Below are positions 9,546-17,347 of a DNA stretch of 64,000 nt, one piece after another (the stretch's first letter is position 1; every line of letters starts with the position of its first letter). Origin of the DNA: Streptomyces sp. MMG1533 (lineage in GTDB: Bacteria; Actinomycetota; Actinomycetes; Streptomycetales; Streptomycetaceae); NCBI RefSeq assembly GCF_001279775.1, contig NZ_LGDG01000260.1, positions 102,951-166,950 of the forward strand, given 5' to 3'. The position numbers and the translations under genes were made by a program. The notes beneath the pieces were generated by a model, which saw only the letters and a program-made list of their open reading frames with translations, was not told the DNA's origin and ran no database searches.

Positions 9546-9947
9546 CTAACTGGGTGGTGTGGCGTTGTTGGTTACCGTCTCGCCAGACCTCTGCTCGCCA
9601 GGAGCCCGCTGCAGCAGTTGCACAGCCAGAGCGGCATTGTCCGACGTGAGGGTGACGGCCTGTCCGTCCGCCAGTGTGATCGTGAGGGTGGCTTCCCTCG
9701 GCCTGCCGGCCCGCGATCGCGTCAGCCAGGATGACAGTGCTAGCCCCAGCTGTCCTGCGAGAGTACCGACGGTGCCGCCCACCAGGCCCTCAACCACCAG
9801 TTCCACCATGGAACCCATCGAGCCGGCAGGCGGCGGGAGAGTGCGCCGGTTCACGCGTCCCCGGAGGCCGGGCTCCTGCCTGAGCCAGTCCCACAGGGAC
9901 TCGGCGTCGTCGTCGCTTCCGCTGATGACGATCCTGAAATCGGTCAT
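9546..9947 (-). CDS. EACC1-like effector-associated adaptor protein
   Basis: A 133-residue protein matching, from memory, the effector-associated constant component EACC1 described next to actinobacterial and other STAND conflict systems. Supporting features are RIVISGSDDD at the N-terminus, WLRQEPGLRGRV, PPPAGSMGSM, a central glycine/alanine-rich helical segment ending in SSWL, and a C-terminal ATLTITLADGQ-type strand region. In published models EACC1 couples an effector or sensor to the NTPase partner; no enzymatic residues are seen. It is the first gene of a three-gene operon and stops eight bases before the caspase-STAND gene. Its ATG at 9947 is preceded by GGGGG. Family assignment rests on motif pattern and context, not on a search. 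Confidence 0.8.
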   Translation of the reverse strand: MTDFRIVISGSDDDAESLWDWLRQEPGLRGRVNRRTLPPPAGSMGSMVELVVEGLVGGTVGTLAGQLGLALSSWLTRSRAGRPREATLTITLADGQAVTLTSDNAALAVQLLQRAPGEQRSGETVTNNATPPS

Positions 9948-10437
9948 GGAAACCCCCCGCAGGCCCGGCCCGTGATGTCAGCTGAACAGGCGATGTGTGC
10001 CTCGCTCTTGGAGCAGCATGGGCAGTGATAGGAGACGCGTCAACGGTCAGGTGACGCAGGAAGCGCGAAGAGAAGGCGGGACAGACGGTACTCGTCCCGG
10101 CCCCCACTGTCTGCGGTTTCAGCCCATTTGCGTAGGCCGGAGGGCGGTGCCGTCTGCGGAATGCACTGCCGTTCACCGGTGTCCCGGCGTTGTCGTGCCT
10201 CGCAAGTTGCCCGTCGGCGGTGCGCCGTTCCTCCGCTGCCTGAAGGATCTTGGCGCACTCGTCGGCCGTGGCCTGCATGCGCTCCTTGGCCAAATCCGCA
10301 GGCAGCGGCAGACGAGTCGGGCTGTACGGCCAGTGCAGGGCCATCTCACGCGAAGATGCGCTCTGACCTGCGCGGACGTATCGCATCGGCCAGCGCGATG
10401 CACGGTTCTCGCTCGTCGGCTGAGAAGTGCCGGTCTC
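9948..10437. other. Intergenic region upstream of the EACC1 operon, with att-like copy and a small degraded ORF
   Basis: The part nearest 9948 must hold the promoter of the EACC1-caspase operon; I could not fix -35/-10 boxes. The minus strand around 10200-10350 reads a protein-like piece (HWPYSPTRLPLPADLAKERM) with no family I recognise. A 22-bp copy of the rnpB 3' end lies at 10307-10328. The remainder shows nothing supportable. Confidence 0.4.
10307..10328. repeat. Copy A of the rnpB 3'-end sequence, possible outer att site
   Basis: These 22 bp are identical to 16156-16177 and differ by one base from 23831-23852, which is the true 3' end of rnpB. Three copies in 13.5 kb, all in the same orientation, suggest attachment-site duplication by one or two integrative elements. 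It also shares the preceding AGC with the rnpB copy. Confidence 0.6.
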
Positions 10438-10830
10438 TCAGCCGACGACGAGGGCGACGAGCGTGATGAAGGCCAGGTCGGGATCGACCGTGAGATCCAA
10501 GGACTTCATCGAGGTCCCCGAACTCGCGATCGCCGGCCAGCACGAAGAACCCATCGGCCGGGAGGGCACCCTCGGCGATCTCGGCCTGGCGCTCCCAGTC
10601 GATGCGGCGCGGCTCGCGGAGACGGTAGACGTTCAGCTCCGCCTCGGCGTCGTCCGGGCGGACGAGTCCGTTGGAGCAATCGCTCGGGCGCGCGTTGTGC
10701 CTGGCGACCTCCTTGCGGCCCGGAGCCTGATCAGCTCCCGCACGGTCATCCGTTCGGGCAGCCCGGCGACCTCCCACTCGGTGAGCGGCTCGCCCGTCAC
10801 GGTCTCGTCCCGGAAACTCACGGTCGCCAT
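10438..10830 (-). pseudogene. Third gene of the DUF4132 operon, broken by two frameshifts
   Basis: The reading begins at the ATG at 10830, which overlaps the stop of the DUF4132 gene (ATGA), as MATVSFRDETVTGEPL. After VRELIRLR it continues in another frame as EVARHNARPSDCS through FFVLAGDREFGDLDEV, and then in a third frame as LDLTVDPDLAFITLVALVVG to the stop at 10438. Joined, the pieces give about 130 coherent residues. I do not recognise the family. Two shifts in so short a gene point to real decay, or less likely to sequencing errors. Its overlap with the DUF4132 gene says it once worked with those two proteins. Confidence 0.6.
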
Positions 10831-13184
10831 CAGGCACCTCGCTTGATCTGCGTGAGGATGGACTCGTCGGTGATCTCGGTGTCGGCGGCCAGCAGGAATG
10901 CTTTGCTGAGGATCAGTGAGAGCCGGTCGTCCCCGAACGGCAGGAACACCTTGCCGTCCGCCGAGCGCCGTGCCGGGACGACGCACAGGTAGCTGTCGTC
11001 CGGTTCCATCAGGATGTTGGCCGAGCCCAGGTGGATCTTGTACGTCGCCAGATCCCCGCGGACCACCAGGAAGCGCCCGTCGAGCGAGCACCGGCCGGCG
11101 ATCTTCAGGCGCGGCAGGATCCGATCCAGCGCGTCGCGGCGCGATTCGGCGCTCTCGGTCAGCTCGGCGAAGGATGCCCGCTCCCAGTAGGTGCGCTCGG
11201 GGCCGCCGTCACTCCAGTCGGGATCGGCGGCGATCGAGGTCACGCCGACGAAGAGGTCCACGTCGCGCATCGCCTCGCTGAACACCATCGGAGGCACGTC
11301 GGTGAGCGGTGCCTCGCGCCAGGCGCCCTCCACCCGGCGGTCGAAGCGCACCTGGTCGGTCGAGGCCAGTTCGTCGTCGCCCGCCCAGTCGGCCCAGGTG
11401 TGGAAGAAGCGGACCCGCCACTCCCCCGCCGCCAGTGTGCGCTCGGCCTCGTCGCCGTCCCCGTCGTCCCAGGGGCCGAGCAGGTCGCTCTTCCATCCAC
11501 GGGCCCGGAACAGGGCGAACATCCTGCGGTAGTGGACGAGGTGCGCGGCGAAGCGGTTGGAGTAGACGCGCGTCTCCTCCTCGGCCGGGGTGAGGAGGTA
11601 TATCTCGCGGAACGCCTGCTTGAACGGCTGGCGGATCCGCCGTTCGACGAGCAGATCCCGCCAGGCCCGTACGGTGTCCGGCTCGGAGCGGATGGGGTGC
11701 CACAGCCGGACGGAGGCGTCGTCGGGCGCCTCGGGAAGGTGCTCGTCCGTCTCGGGCAGTACGGCCTGCCACTCGCCGGGGCCGACCTCGATCTCCCAGA
11801 TCAGCCGGCGTACGAGAGTCCGGGCGAGGGGGTGCCCGGCCAGCTCGGTGCGCCACCAGCCGTACGGATGGACCGCCTCGACGGTGAAGCCGCCCTCCAA
11901 CGCGCGTACGAGGGTGACGAGTTGGGCGTTCACCCGCTTCACCAGGTCGCGCAGCTCCTTGACCAGGGCGGCGTGGTCGCGGCGGACCGGCGCCGGGACG
12001 CCGCGCAGCGGACGGCCGTCCTTCTCCCAGGTCAGCGTGGCGGTCTCGGTGACCATGACGACGGCCTGGTAGTCCCCGGCCGTCCGGCGCAGGACGCCGC
12101 CCGCGGAGGAGCCGCTGATGGATGCAGTCTCGAACTCCAGCCTCGGCAGTCGTAGCGCCACGTCGGTGCGCTCGGCCAGGGCCGCGTCGGCCTTCTTGAG
12201 CATCTTGTCGAGCTGCTTGGGCACCCCGGCGTGCCGGACGGTCCGGCGCACGGTGCGGATCGCGGTCACCAGCTCGGGCGTCGGGAAGTCCTGCGCGGCG
12301 CGGACCACCTCGTACAGCAGGGCCTGCGACGGAAGCGTCTTGGCCGCCGTCGGGGCCAGGGCGACGCCGGGCAGCAGCCGTTCGAACAGCTCGGGCAGCC
12401 AGGGCTCGTCGCGCAGCAGCGCCACCCGCAGGGCCTGTCCGAGCGAGGTGATCTCCCGGTCCGTGAACGCCTTGTCCGCCCGGTAGGGAATCTCGCCCGC
12501 CCGGATCGCGTCGGTGCGGTCGGCCGCCGCTTCCAGCGCGCGGCGGGCGAACGCCACGTAAGCGGGGTTGTCGGCCGACCTGCGCCACGCGTGCGCGAGC
12601 GGCGAGACGAACCTGTGGCCCCGGTCGATCTCGGACAGCAGCGCCTGTTCGGCCGGGCCGAGGCCGGCGATGGCGGCGATCTCGTCCGCGACGATGGGGC
12701 CCACATCACGGGACAGGCGCTCCACGGCCGCGCGCAGTGTCCCGTCACCGGCGAGCCCCGCGACCGCCAGCAGCGCGTACGGCTGGCGCACGGTGTCCTT
12801 CTCCAGCCAGAACCCGACCAGACGGCGGGCCGGTTCGGAGACGTCGGGCAGCGGCCCCGTGCAGCGCTCCAGCGCGCCCAGGCCCAGAGTGAGGTCCGCC
12901 CAGCCGCGCTCCTCGCACCGTTCCACGAGCGCCTCGAACAGCCGGCGGCACGCGTCGGGCGCAAAGCGCGGCTGCCGTTCCCTGGCCGCTTGCTCTACCG
13001 CGAAGCGGACCGTCGTCATCGCGTGCGGGGCCGAGGCGTCCAGCCGGTAGGCCGCCACGAGCAGGCTGCCGAGCTCCTCGTCGGAGACCTGCGACAGATC
13101 CGGGTGCCTGTCCTTGTCCTCAAGGTCCTGGAGTGCGAAGTCCGGGTCGGTCAGTACGCGCATCAGCCGGATGGCGAGGCTCAT
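10830..13184 (-). CDS. DUF4132-family protein, downstream paralogue
   Basis: A 784-residue protein. The N-terminal 380 residues are a helical, leucine- and alanine-rich region; the C-terminal half carries the DUF4132 signature (FREIYLLTPAEEETRVYSNRF near the middle, FSEAMRDVDLFVGVTSI) and the conserved tail beginning LPRLKIAGRCSLDGRFLVVR. DUF4132 proteins include E. coli MolR-like proteins, and their biochemical role is unknown. The frame is open upstream to 14237, but the ATG at 13184 overlaps the stop of the upstream paralogue (ATGA) and begins native-looking sequence, so I take it as the start. It and its neighbour are a tandem duplication. The C-terminal 300 residues are far more alike than the N-terminal parts, suggesting gene conversion or recent duplication of the shared domain. 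Confidence 0.8.
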   Translation of the reverse strand: MSLAIRLMRVLTDPDFALQDLEDKDRHPDLSQVSDEELGSLLVAAYRLDASAPHAMTTVRFAVEQAARERQPRFAPDACRRLFEALVERCEERGWADLTLGLGALERCTGPLPDVSEPARRLVGFWLEKDTVRQPYALLAVAGLAGDGTLRAAVERLSRDVGPIVADEIAAIAGLGPAEQALLSEIDRGHRFVSPLAHAWRRSADNPAYVAFARRALEAAADRTDAIRAGEIPYRADKAFTDREITSLGQALRVALLRDEPWLPELFERLLPGVALAPTAAKTLPSQALLYEVVRAAQDFPTPELVTAIRTVRRTVRHAGVPKQLDKMLKKADAALAERTDVALRLPRLEFETASISGSSAGGVLRRTAGDYQAVVMVTETATLTWEKDGRPLRGVPAPVRRDHAALVKELRDLVKRVNAQLVTLVRALEGGFTVEAVHPYGWWRTELAGHPLARTLVRRLIWEIEVGPGEWQAVLPETDEHLPEAPDDASVRLWHPIRSEPDTVRAWRDLLVERRIRQPFKQAFREIYLLTPAEEETRVYSNRFAAHLVHYRRMFALFRARGWKSDLLGPWDDGDGDEAERTLAAGEWRVRFFHTWADWAGDDELASTDQVRFDRRVEGAWREAPLTDVPPMVFSEAMRDVDLFVGVTSIAADPDWSDGGPERTYWERASFAELTESAESRRDALDRILPRLKIAGRCSLDGRFLVVRGDLATYKIHLGSANILMEPDDSYLCVVPARRSADGKVFLPFGDDRLSLILSKAFLLAADTEITDESILTQIKRGA
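11032..11094. repeat. 63-bp exact direct repeat shared by the two DUF4132 genes (copy 1)
   Basis: Positions 11032-11094 are identical to 13386-13448, and high similarity continues on both sides within the DUF4132 C-terminal coding sequence. Exact DNA identity beyond what protein conservation requires indicates recent duplication or gene conversion, and makes the intervening 2.35 kb deletable by recombination. Confidence 0.85.
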
Positions 13185-15688
13185 CGGGCACCCCTCTTGA
13201 TCTGACGGAGGATGGTCTCGTCGGTGATCTTGGTGTCGGCGGCGAGCAGGAATGCCTTGCTGAGGATCAGGGAGAGCCGTTCGTCCTCGAACGGCAGGAA
13301 CACCTTGCCGCCGCCCTTGCCGCGCGACGGGACGATGCACAGGTAGGCGTCGTCGGGCTGCATCAGGATGTTCGCCGAGCCCAGATGGATCTTGTACGTC
13401 GCCAGATCCCCGCGGACCACCAGGAAGCGCCCGTCGAGCGAGCACCGGTCGGCGATCTTCAGGCGCGGCAGGATCCGTTCCAGCGCCTCGCGGCGGACCT
13501 CGGCGCTCGCCGTCAGCGCACCGAACGTGGCCGTCCGCCAGTACACGGCCCAGCGGTCCTCGCCCCGGTCGGTCCAGTCGGGATCGGCGGCGATCGACGT
13601 CACGCCCACGAACAGATCGACGTCCCGCATCGCCTCGCTGAACACCAGCGGGGGCACCTCCGCCAGCGCGGCCTCCCGCCAGCGCCGGCCGTCCCGACGC
13701 TCGAAGCGGACCTGGTCCGTCGCGGCGTGCTCGGGCGCGTAGCCGCCGCCGTCGTCCGCGGCGGGCTCGTGGTGGAAGCAGGCCCGCCACCCGCCGTCGC
13801 CGAACTCGGCCCGCGCCGTCCCGTCGTAGCCGCCGTCGTGCCGGCCGAGGAAGTTGGCCTGCCAGCCGCGTTCCTTGAACAGCGCGTAGAGCTGCAGGTA
13901 GTGGACGATGTGGGCGGCGAACCGGTTGGAGTAGACGCCGGTCTCCTCCTCCGCCGGGGTGAGCAGGTAGATCTCCCGGAAGGCCTGTTTGAACGGCTGC
14001 CGCAGCCGCTCGGCGACGAGCCGCTCCCGCCACGCCCTGACGTCGCCCGCCGACGCCCGGAGGGGATGCCACAACCGGACGCGCTCGGGTTCGCCGGGCA
14101 GCTCGGCCATCGGCGCCACCGCACGCCACTCGCCATCGGCATCCCCGACGTTGCGGAACTCCCAGATCAGGCCGCGGACAAGCACCCCGGTGACCGGATG
14201 ATCGCGGTAGTAGCGGCACCACTCGTCGTACGGCCACTCGCGCCCGGCCGACATCAGCGCCTCGACGCGGGCCCGCTCAGCCGACAGTGTTCCCCGCACC
14301 TCCTTGGCCAGGGCCTTCAACTCCTGGAGCTCGTCCGGGAAGCCGTCCTTCACTGCCGCCGGAGCCGTGCGGGTGGTCCCTGCGTCGGGGCGTGTGAAGG
14401 TGAGCCGCACGGTCGCCGCGTCCTCGATCGCCACCCGTACCCGGTGCCCTCCCAACTCCCGTTCCACTGAACCGTCGGGCGCCAGGCCGTGGTCCGGCAC
14501 GCTGCGCTCGATGAGCTGCTCCGCCGTGATGCCCTGCTTCCCGGCTGCCGTCACCAGCGCGGTGTCGAGCTGCTTGCGCAGAGCCCGGTGCTTGATCCGG
14601 GACCGCAACCGCCACAGGGCTTCCAAAGAGTCCGGATCGCCGGTCTCGGCCAGCGCGTTGATCGCCGCGCCCGCGAGCTTGAGGTCCTCGATCACACCGG
14701 TTCCGGGGCCGCCGGCCCGCAGAGCGAGCGCACCGAGGTGCCGCACCGCGGCCGGGCCGCCGGTCAGCGCGGCCGCCCAGACGACGCCGCGCGCCAGGTC
14801 CCCGTCGTTCTGGTGGACGACGTAGTGGTAGTGGTGATCGCCGTGGATCCAGCCGGTGTGCGCACCGCTTCCCGTGCTGCACAGCACATCGTCCCCGGCC
14901 AGCGACCGCAGGACATCGGCCACGGCGTCCCGGGCCGACGCCGCGTCCGCGAGTTCGAGACACGTCCGCCGCCACCTCTGCGTGGGGCGCGGCCCCGACA
15001 GGCTTGCCAAGTGCCGCACAAGACAGGCCAGTTCCGGCGTCGGCGAGGTCTTCACACGGTCCCTCAGCGGGGCGGCCCAGGGAGCGTCGGCGGGGATGAG
15101 TCCCTCCGGGATGTGCGCCTCGTCCACGCTCGCGAGCAGCGCGCGCAGGCGCAGGGCGAGCGACGTGCGCAGGCGCGCCTCGACCGTGGTGTCCATGAGC
15201 TCCGTGTGCGCGTGCCGCAGCCAGGGGATGACCGCACGACGGCCGTCGGCGTCGAGCTGGTCGGCGGCGTTCAGCACCATTCCCAGCGAACGGGCGAACC
15301 AGTAGCCCATGCTGTACTCGCCGGCGCGGAGCAGCATCACCGCGATCTCGTCGGGCGTCCAGCCGCGCACCCGCGAGATCAGGGGCCCGATCTCGTCGTC
15401 GTACTGCCACAAGCTCGTGTCGTCGAAGCAGGCGGCCAGCATGAGGCACAGGACCGCGGCCCTGCCCTCCTCGTCCGCGCAGGCCGCGAGCCGACCGTCG
15501 ATCTCGGCCTGGGTCGCCGCGCCCGCCGCCCTGGATCGCCGGTGCTCGTGCCCCATGGCCCGACGGAACTCGGTCCGCTGACGTTCCAGGAGGTCGACGA
15601 GCCAGCGTGCGCGGTGGAGCGCGGCGGACCTCACGTCGTCGAGCGCGTCGTTCCTACGGGATTCGGCCACCAAGGCGTCGTACAGCAT
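13181..15688 (-). CDS. DUF4132-family protein, upstream paralogue
   Basis: An 835-residue relative of the next gene. The first 430 residues are predicted mostly helical and include a histidine-rich WIHGDHHYHYVVHQ segment that the paralogue lacks. The C-terminal half has the same DUF4132 core (FREIYLLTPAEEETGVYSN, FSEAMRDVDLFVGVTSIAAD) and the LPRLKIADRCSLDGRFLVVR tail. No catalytic motif is evident. It is first in a three-gene minus-strand operon whose members overlap by ATGA. It lies in accessory DNA between two copies of the rnpB 3' end. Its start at 15688 is the only good ATG before the conserved region. A role in defence is possible from position alone. Confidence 0.8.
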   Translation of the reverse strand: MLYDALVAESRRNDALDDVRSAALHRARWLVDLLERQRTEFRRAMGHEHRRSRAAGAATQAEIDGRLAACADEEGRAAVLCLMLAACFDDTSLWQYDDEIGPLISRVRGWTPDEIAVMLLRAGEYSMGYWFARSLGMVLNAADQLDADGRRAVIPWLRHAHTELMDTTVEARLRTSLALRLRALLASVDEAHIPEGLIPADAPWAAPLRDRVKTSPTPELACLVRHLASLSGPRPTQRWRRTCLELADAASARDAVADVLRSLAGDDVLCSTGSGAHTGWIHGDHHYHYVVHQNDGDLARGVVWAAALTGGPAAVRHLGALALRAGGPGTGVIEDLKLAGAAINALAETGDPDSLEALWRLRSRIKHRALRKQLDTALVTAAGKQGITAEQLIERSVPDHGLAPDGSVERELGGHRVRVAIEDAATVRLTFTRPDAGTTRTAPAAVKDGFPDELQELKALAKEVRGTLSAERARVEALMSAGREWPYDEWCRYYRDHPVTGVLVRGLIWEFRNVGDADGEWRAVAPMAELPGEPERVRLWHPLRASAGDVRAWRERLVAERLRQPFKQAFREIYLLTPAEEETGVYSNRFAAHIVHYLQLYALFKERGWQANFLGRHDGGYDGTARAEFGDGGWRACFHHEPAADDGGGYAPEHAATDQVRFERRDGRRWREAALAEVPPLVFSEAMRDVDLFVGVTSIAADPDWTDRGEDRWAVYWRTATFGALTASAEVRREALERILPRLKIADRCSLDGRFLVVRGDLATYKIHLGSANILMQPDDAYLCIVPSRGKGGGKVFLPFEDERLSLILSKAFLLAADTKITDETILRQIKRGAR
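13386..13448. repeat. 63-bp exact direct repeat shared by the two DUF4132 genes (copy 2)
   Basis: Second copy of the repeat at 11032-11094, in the same orientation and the same place in the coding sequence of the upstream paralogue. Confidence 0.85.
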
Positions 15689-16155
15689 GGCGGGATGATG
15701 ACAGAGGGGACTGACAACACGATCAACTCAATGGATCCTCTCCTCTGTTCATGTCCTCTGTTCATGTCATTCCCGGTTCCAACTGCGGGCGGCCCGGAGG
15801 TGAGCGCACGCTGCACAGCTGTGACGAATCGCTGCCACACCCGGTCGGAAGCCGTCAGGCGCACGGTGTGTTTCCCCCCGCCAGGGGCTGCGCCGGCGGG
15901 CGGTCGGCCGCTGGTCGACTATGCCGTCGCGTCCAGGGCGTGGCCGCGGCTCTTGACCCTCTCGTAGGCGCGGCAGTGGGCCTCGATGTCGTTTGCGGTG
16001 CCACGGTGTGCGGCCGCGCCAGTGCACAACGCGTGCACAATTCGACGGGAACTCGCGGGAACTCCCATGTAGACAGGTAGACGGGTAGAAGCGGGATGAG
16101 CCCCAATGCAGGAAAGGGCCCGGACCGGGCCATAAGTCCAGGTCAGGGCCTTGAT
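15689..16155. other. Non-coding region between accessory segments, with attachment-arm-like repeats
   Basis: No gene is supported. The end near 15689 must carry the promoter of the DUF4132 operon; CTCTGTTCATGTC occurs twice in tandem around 15745-15770. GTGCAC occurs twice 11 bp apart at 16022 and 16033. The stretch 16065-16155 resembles 23755-23830 in order and spacing of short blocks (GTAGAAGC, GGACCGGGCC versus CGACCAGGCC, CCAGGTCAG), just ahead of the rnpB-like copies in both places. That looks like arm DNA of related integrative elements. Confidence 0.45.
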
Positions 16156-16186
16156 GGCAGACGAGTCGGGCTGTACGCCGGGTTCT
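16156..16186. repeat. Copy B of the rnpB 3'-end sequence, probable internal att junction
   Basis: 31 bp that match the 3' terminus of rnpB at 23831-23861 with a single G/A difference; the match ends where the RNase P sequence continues into its next conserved helix. The first 22 bp equal copy A at 10307. Orientation is the same as in rnpB. Best explained as the junction left by integration into the rnpB 3' end. Confidence 0.7.
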
Positions 16187-16230
16187 CGCGAGCCCTCTAG
16201 CCAGAGCTCGGCACTCACCGAAAGCATCCG

Positions 16231-17040
16231 CTAAGACGCCCACGGCGTTTCGATTAGGAGGGCTTTGAGCTCGGCGGCGTGGTCGGCCATCGCCACCTTC
16301 CAAGGCTCGGGATCCTCCACGGCGATCTCCCGCCACAGCCGGGCCACGGCGACAGCAAACGCTTCCAGCGCCTTCGGATCGGACTCACGCCACGACGGAA
16401 CACACTGCACCCACGAGACCGCCCGCACAGCCGTCGCCCCGGCCTCCATGATCCGCAGCGCGAGCATGAACGGGTCGATCCAGGCCGCGCCCCGCGTCGG
16501 CCACGCCCAGTCGATCAGGCGCGCCCTGCCTCTGTGGATGAGCACGTTGTCCGGGGCGAAGTCCGTGTGCAACAGCGCGTCCCCGGCGAACAGCTCCGAC
16601 TGTCCTTCCTCCGCGTACGTCCCCCACCGATCCTCCGCCGTCTTCAGGCCGGCGTCGTCAGGCGCGGTGACCTCCTGCAGCTCGGCGAGCGCGGCCAAGA
16701 CCAGAGTGAGGTCGTCCGTGGTGGTGTAGTCGGCGTGGCGGCCGTCGACCGCCTCGTAGCCGAGAAGCACCCAGCCGCCTGCCTCCACATGCCACAACAG
16801 CCTCGGGCAGGACGCAGGCAAACAGGGACTGATCGCAATCTCCCGTTTCTGAGAGGCGACCTGGGGATTGTCGGCGGGGATGCCCTTGACGAAGACGCGG
16901 CCCGTCTCGGTGTCGAGGAGGGCGGCGATGGCGCTGTTGATGCCGCCGTCGGCTGTGTGGGCAGCGGTGATGCGGCCGGTCTGGACGGTGACCGCCTGGC
17001 GAGCGGCGGCGGGCAGCTCGTCGAAGGCGACGCGGGGCAT
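16231..17040 (-). CDS. Aminoglycoside phosphotransferase (APH)-family kinase in the RiPP-like cluster
   Basis: A 269-residue APH-fold protein. The catalytic loop HTDFAPDN holds the Brenner-type Asp and the metal-binding Asn, and LIDWAW provides the second metal aspartate in the position of the kinase DFG. The frame opens at 17220, but sequence before the ATG at 17040 reads low-complexity, so 17040 (or a GTG two codons upstream) is the likely start. It is the last gene after a 71-residue peptide gene and a SPASM radical SAM gene on the same strand. In that setting it might phosphorylate the peptide or a small molecule rather than confer drug resistance, which is inference. APH-fold enzymes have many substrates, so the fold alone does not decide. 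Confidence 0.75.
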   Translation of the reverse strand: MPRVAFDELPAAARQAVTVQTGRITAAHTADGGINSAIAALLDTETGRVFVKGIPADNPQVASQKREIAISPCLPASCPRLLWHVEAGGWVLLGYEAVDGRHADYTTTDDLTLVLAALAELQEVTAPDDAGLKTAEDRWGTYAEEGQSELFAGDALLHTDFAPDNVLIHRGRARLIDWAWPTRGAAWIDPFMLALRIMEAGATAVRAVSWVQCVPSWRESDPKALEAFAVAVARLWREIAVEDPEPWKVAMADHAAELKALLIETPWAS

Positions 17041-17131
17041 GGACACGGGGCGCAGTTCCTCAGGAAGTACGGGCGAACGGGACGCTGCCCCGGCCAGCGT
17101 AGGCCGGGGCAGCGCAGAGCGGCGATCCGGT

Positions 17132-17347
17132 CTAGTACGGGTTGTCGTCACCGGCGGAGCAGTTGCATTCCGCTGCCTGGGCGACGTCGTCGTCCACGTC
17201 TCCGATGATCCGGAACTCACCCTTGCCGATCGCGGGAACCTGGACGGGGACGGGCAGAGCGCGGTTCGCGGGGACGACGGGGCGGTGGCGGCCGATGGTG
17301 ACCATCACAGGCTCGGGCCGGGGCAGCGTCGCGGTGGGTGAAGTCAT
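17132..17347 (-). CDS. Short Cys-containing peptide, candidate RiPP precursor
   Basis: A 71-residue peptide whose ATG overlaps the stop of the radical SAM gene (ATGA), with a strong GGAGG ribosome site nine bases upstream. The first 50 residues are rich in Pro, Val and Arg and would be the leader; GEFRIIGDVDDDVAQAA precedes a compact C-terminus, ECNCSAGDDNPY, which has two cysteines, Ser, two Asp, Asn and a terminal Tyr. The position directly after a SPASM radical SAM enzyme is the usual place of a precursor for peptides cross-linked by such enzymes. I do not recognise the peptide family. The C-terminus is the likely core. Coding quality and the ribosome site make it a real gene; the precursor role is inference. 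Confidence 0.75.
   Translation of the reverse strand: MTSPTATLPRPEPVMVTIGRHRPVVPANRALPVPVQVPAIGKGEFRIIGDVDDDVAQAAECNCSAGDDNPY

Noticed and set aside
13185..14237. Upstream extension of the downstream DUF4132 gene to 14237
   Set aside because: The extension is out of frame with, and inside, the upstream paralogue; the ATG at 13184 overlapping its stop is the natural start.
16231..17040. Aminoglycoside resistance gene
   Set aside because: The APH fold is clear, but the context is a RiPP-like cluster and no resistance-specific motif is visible.
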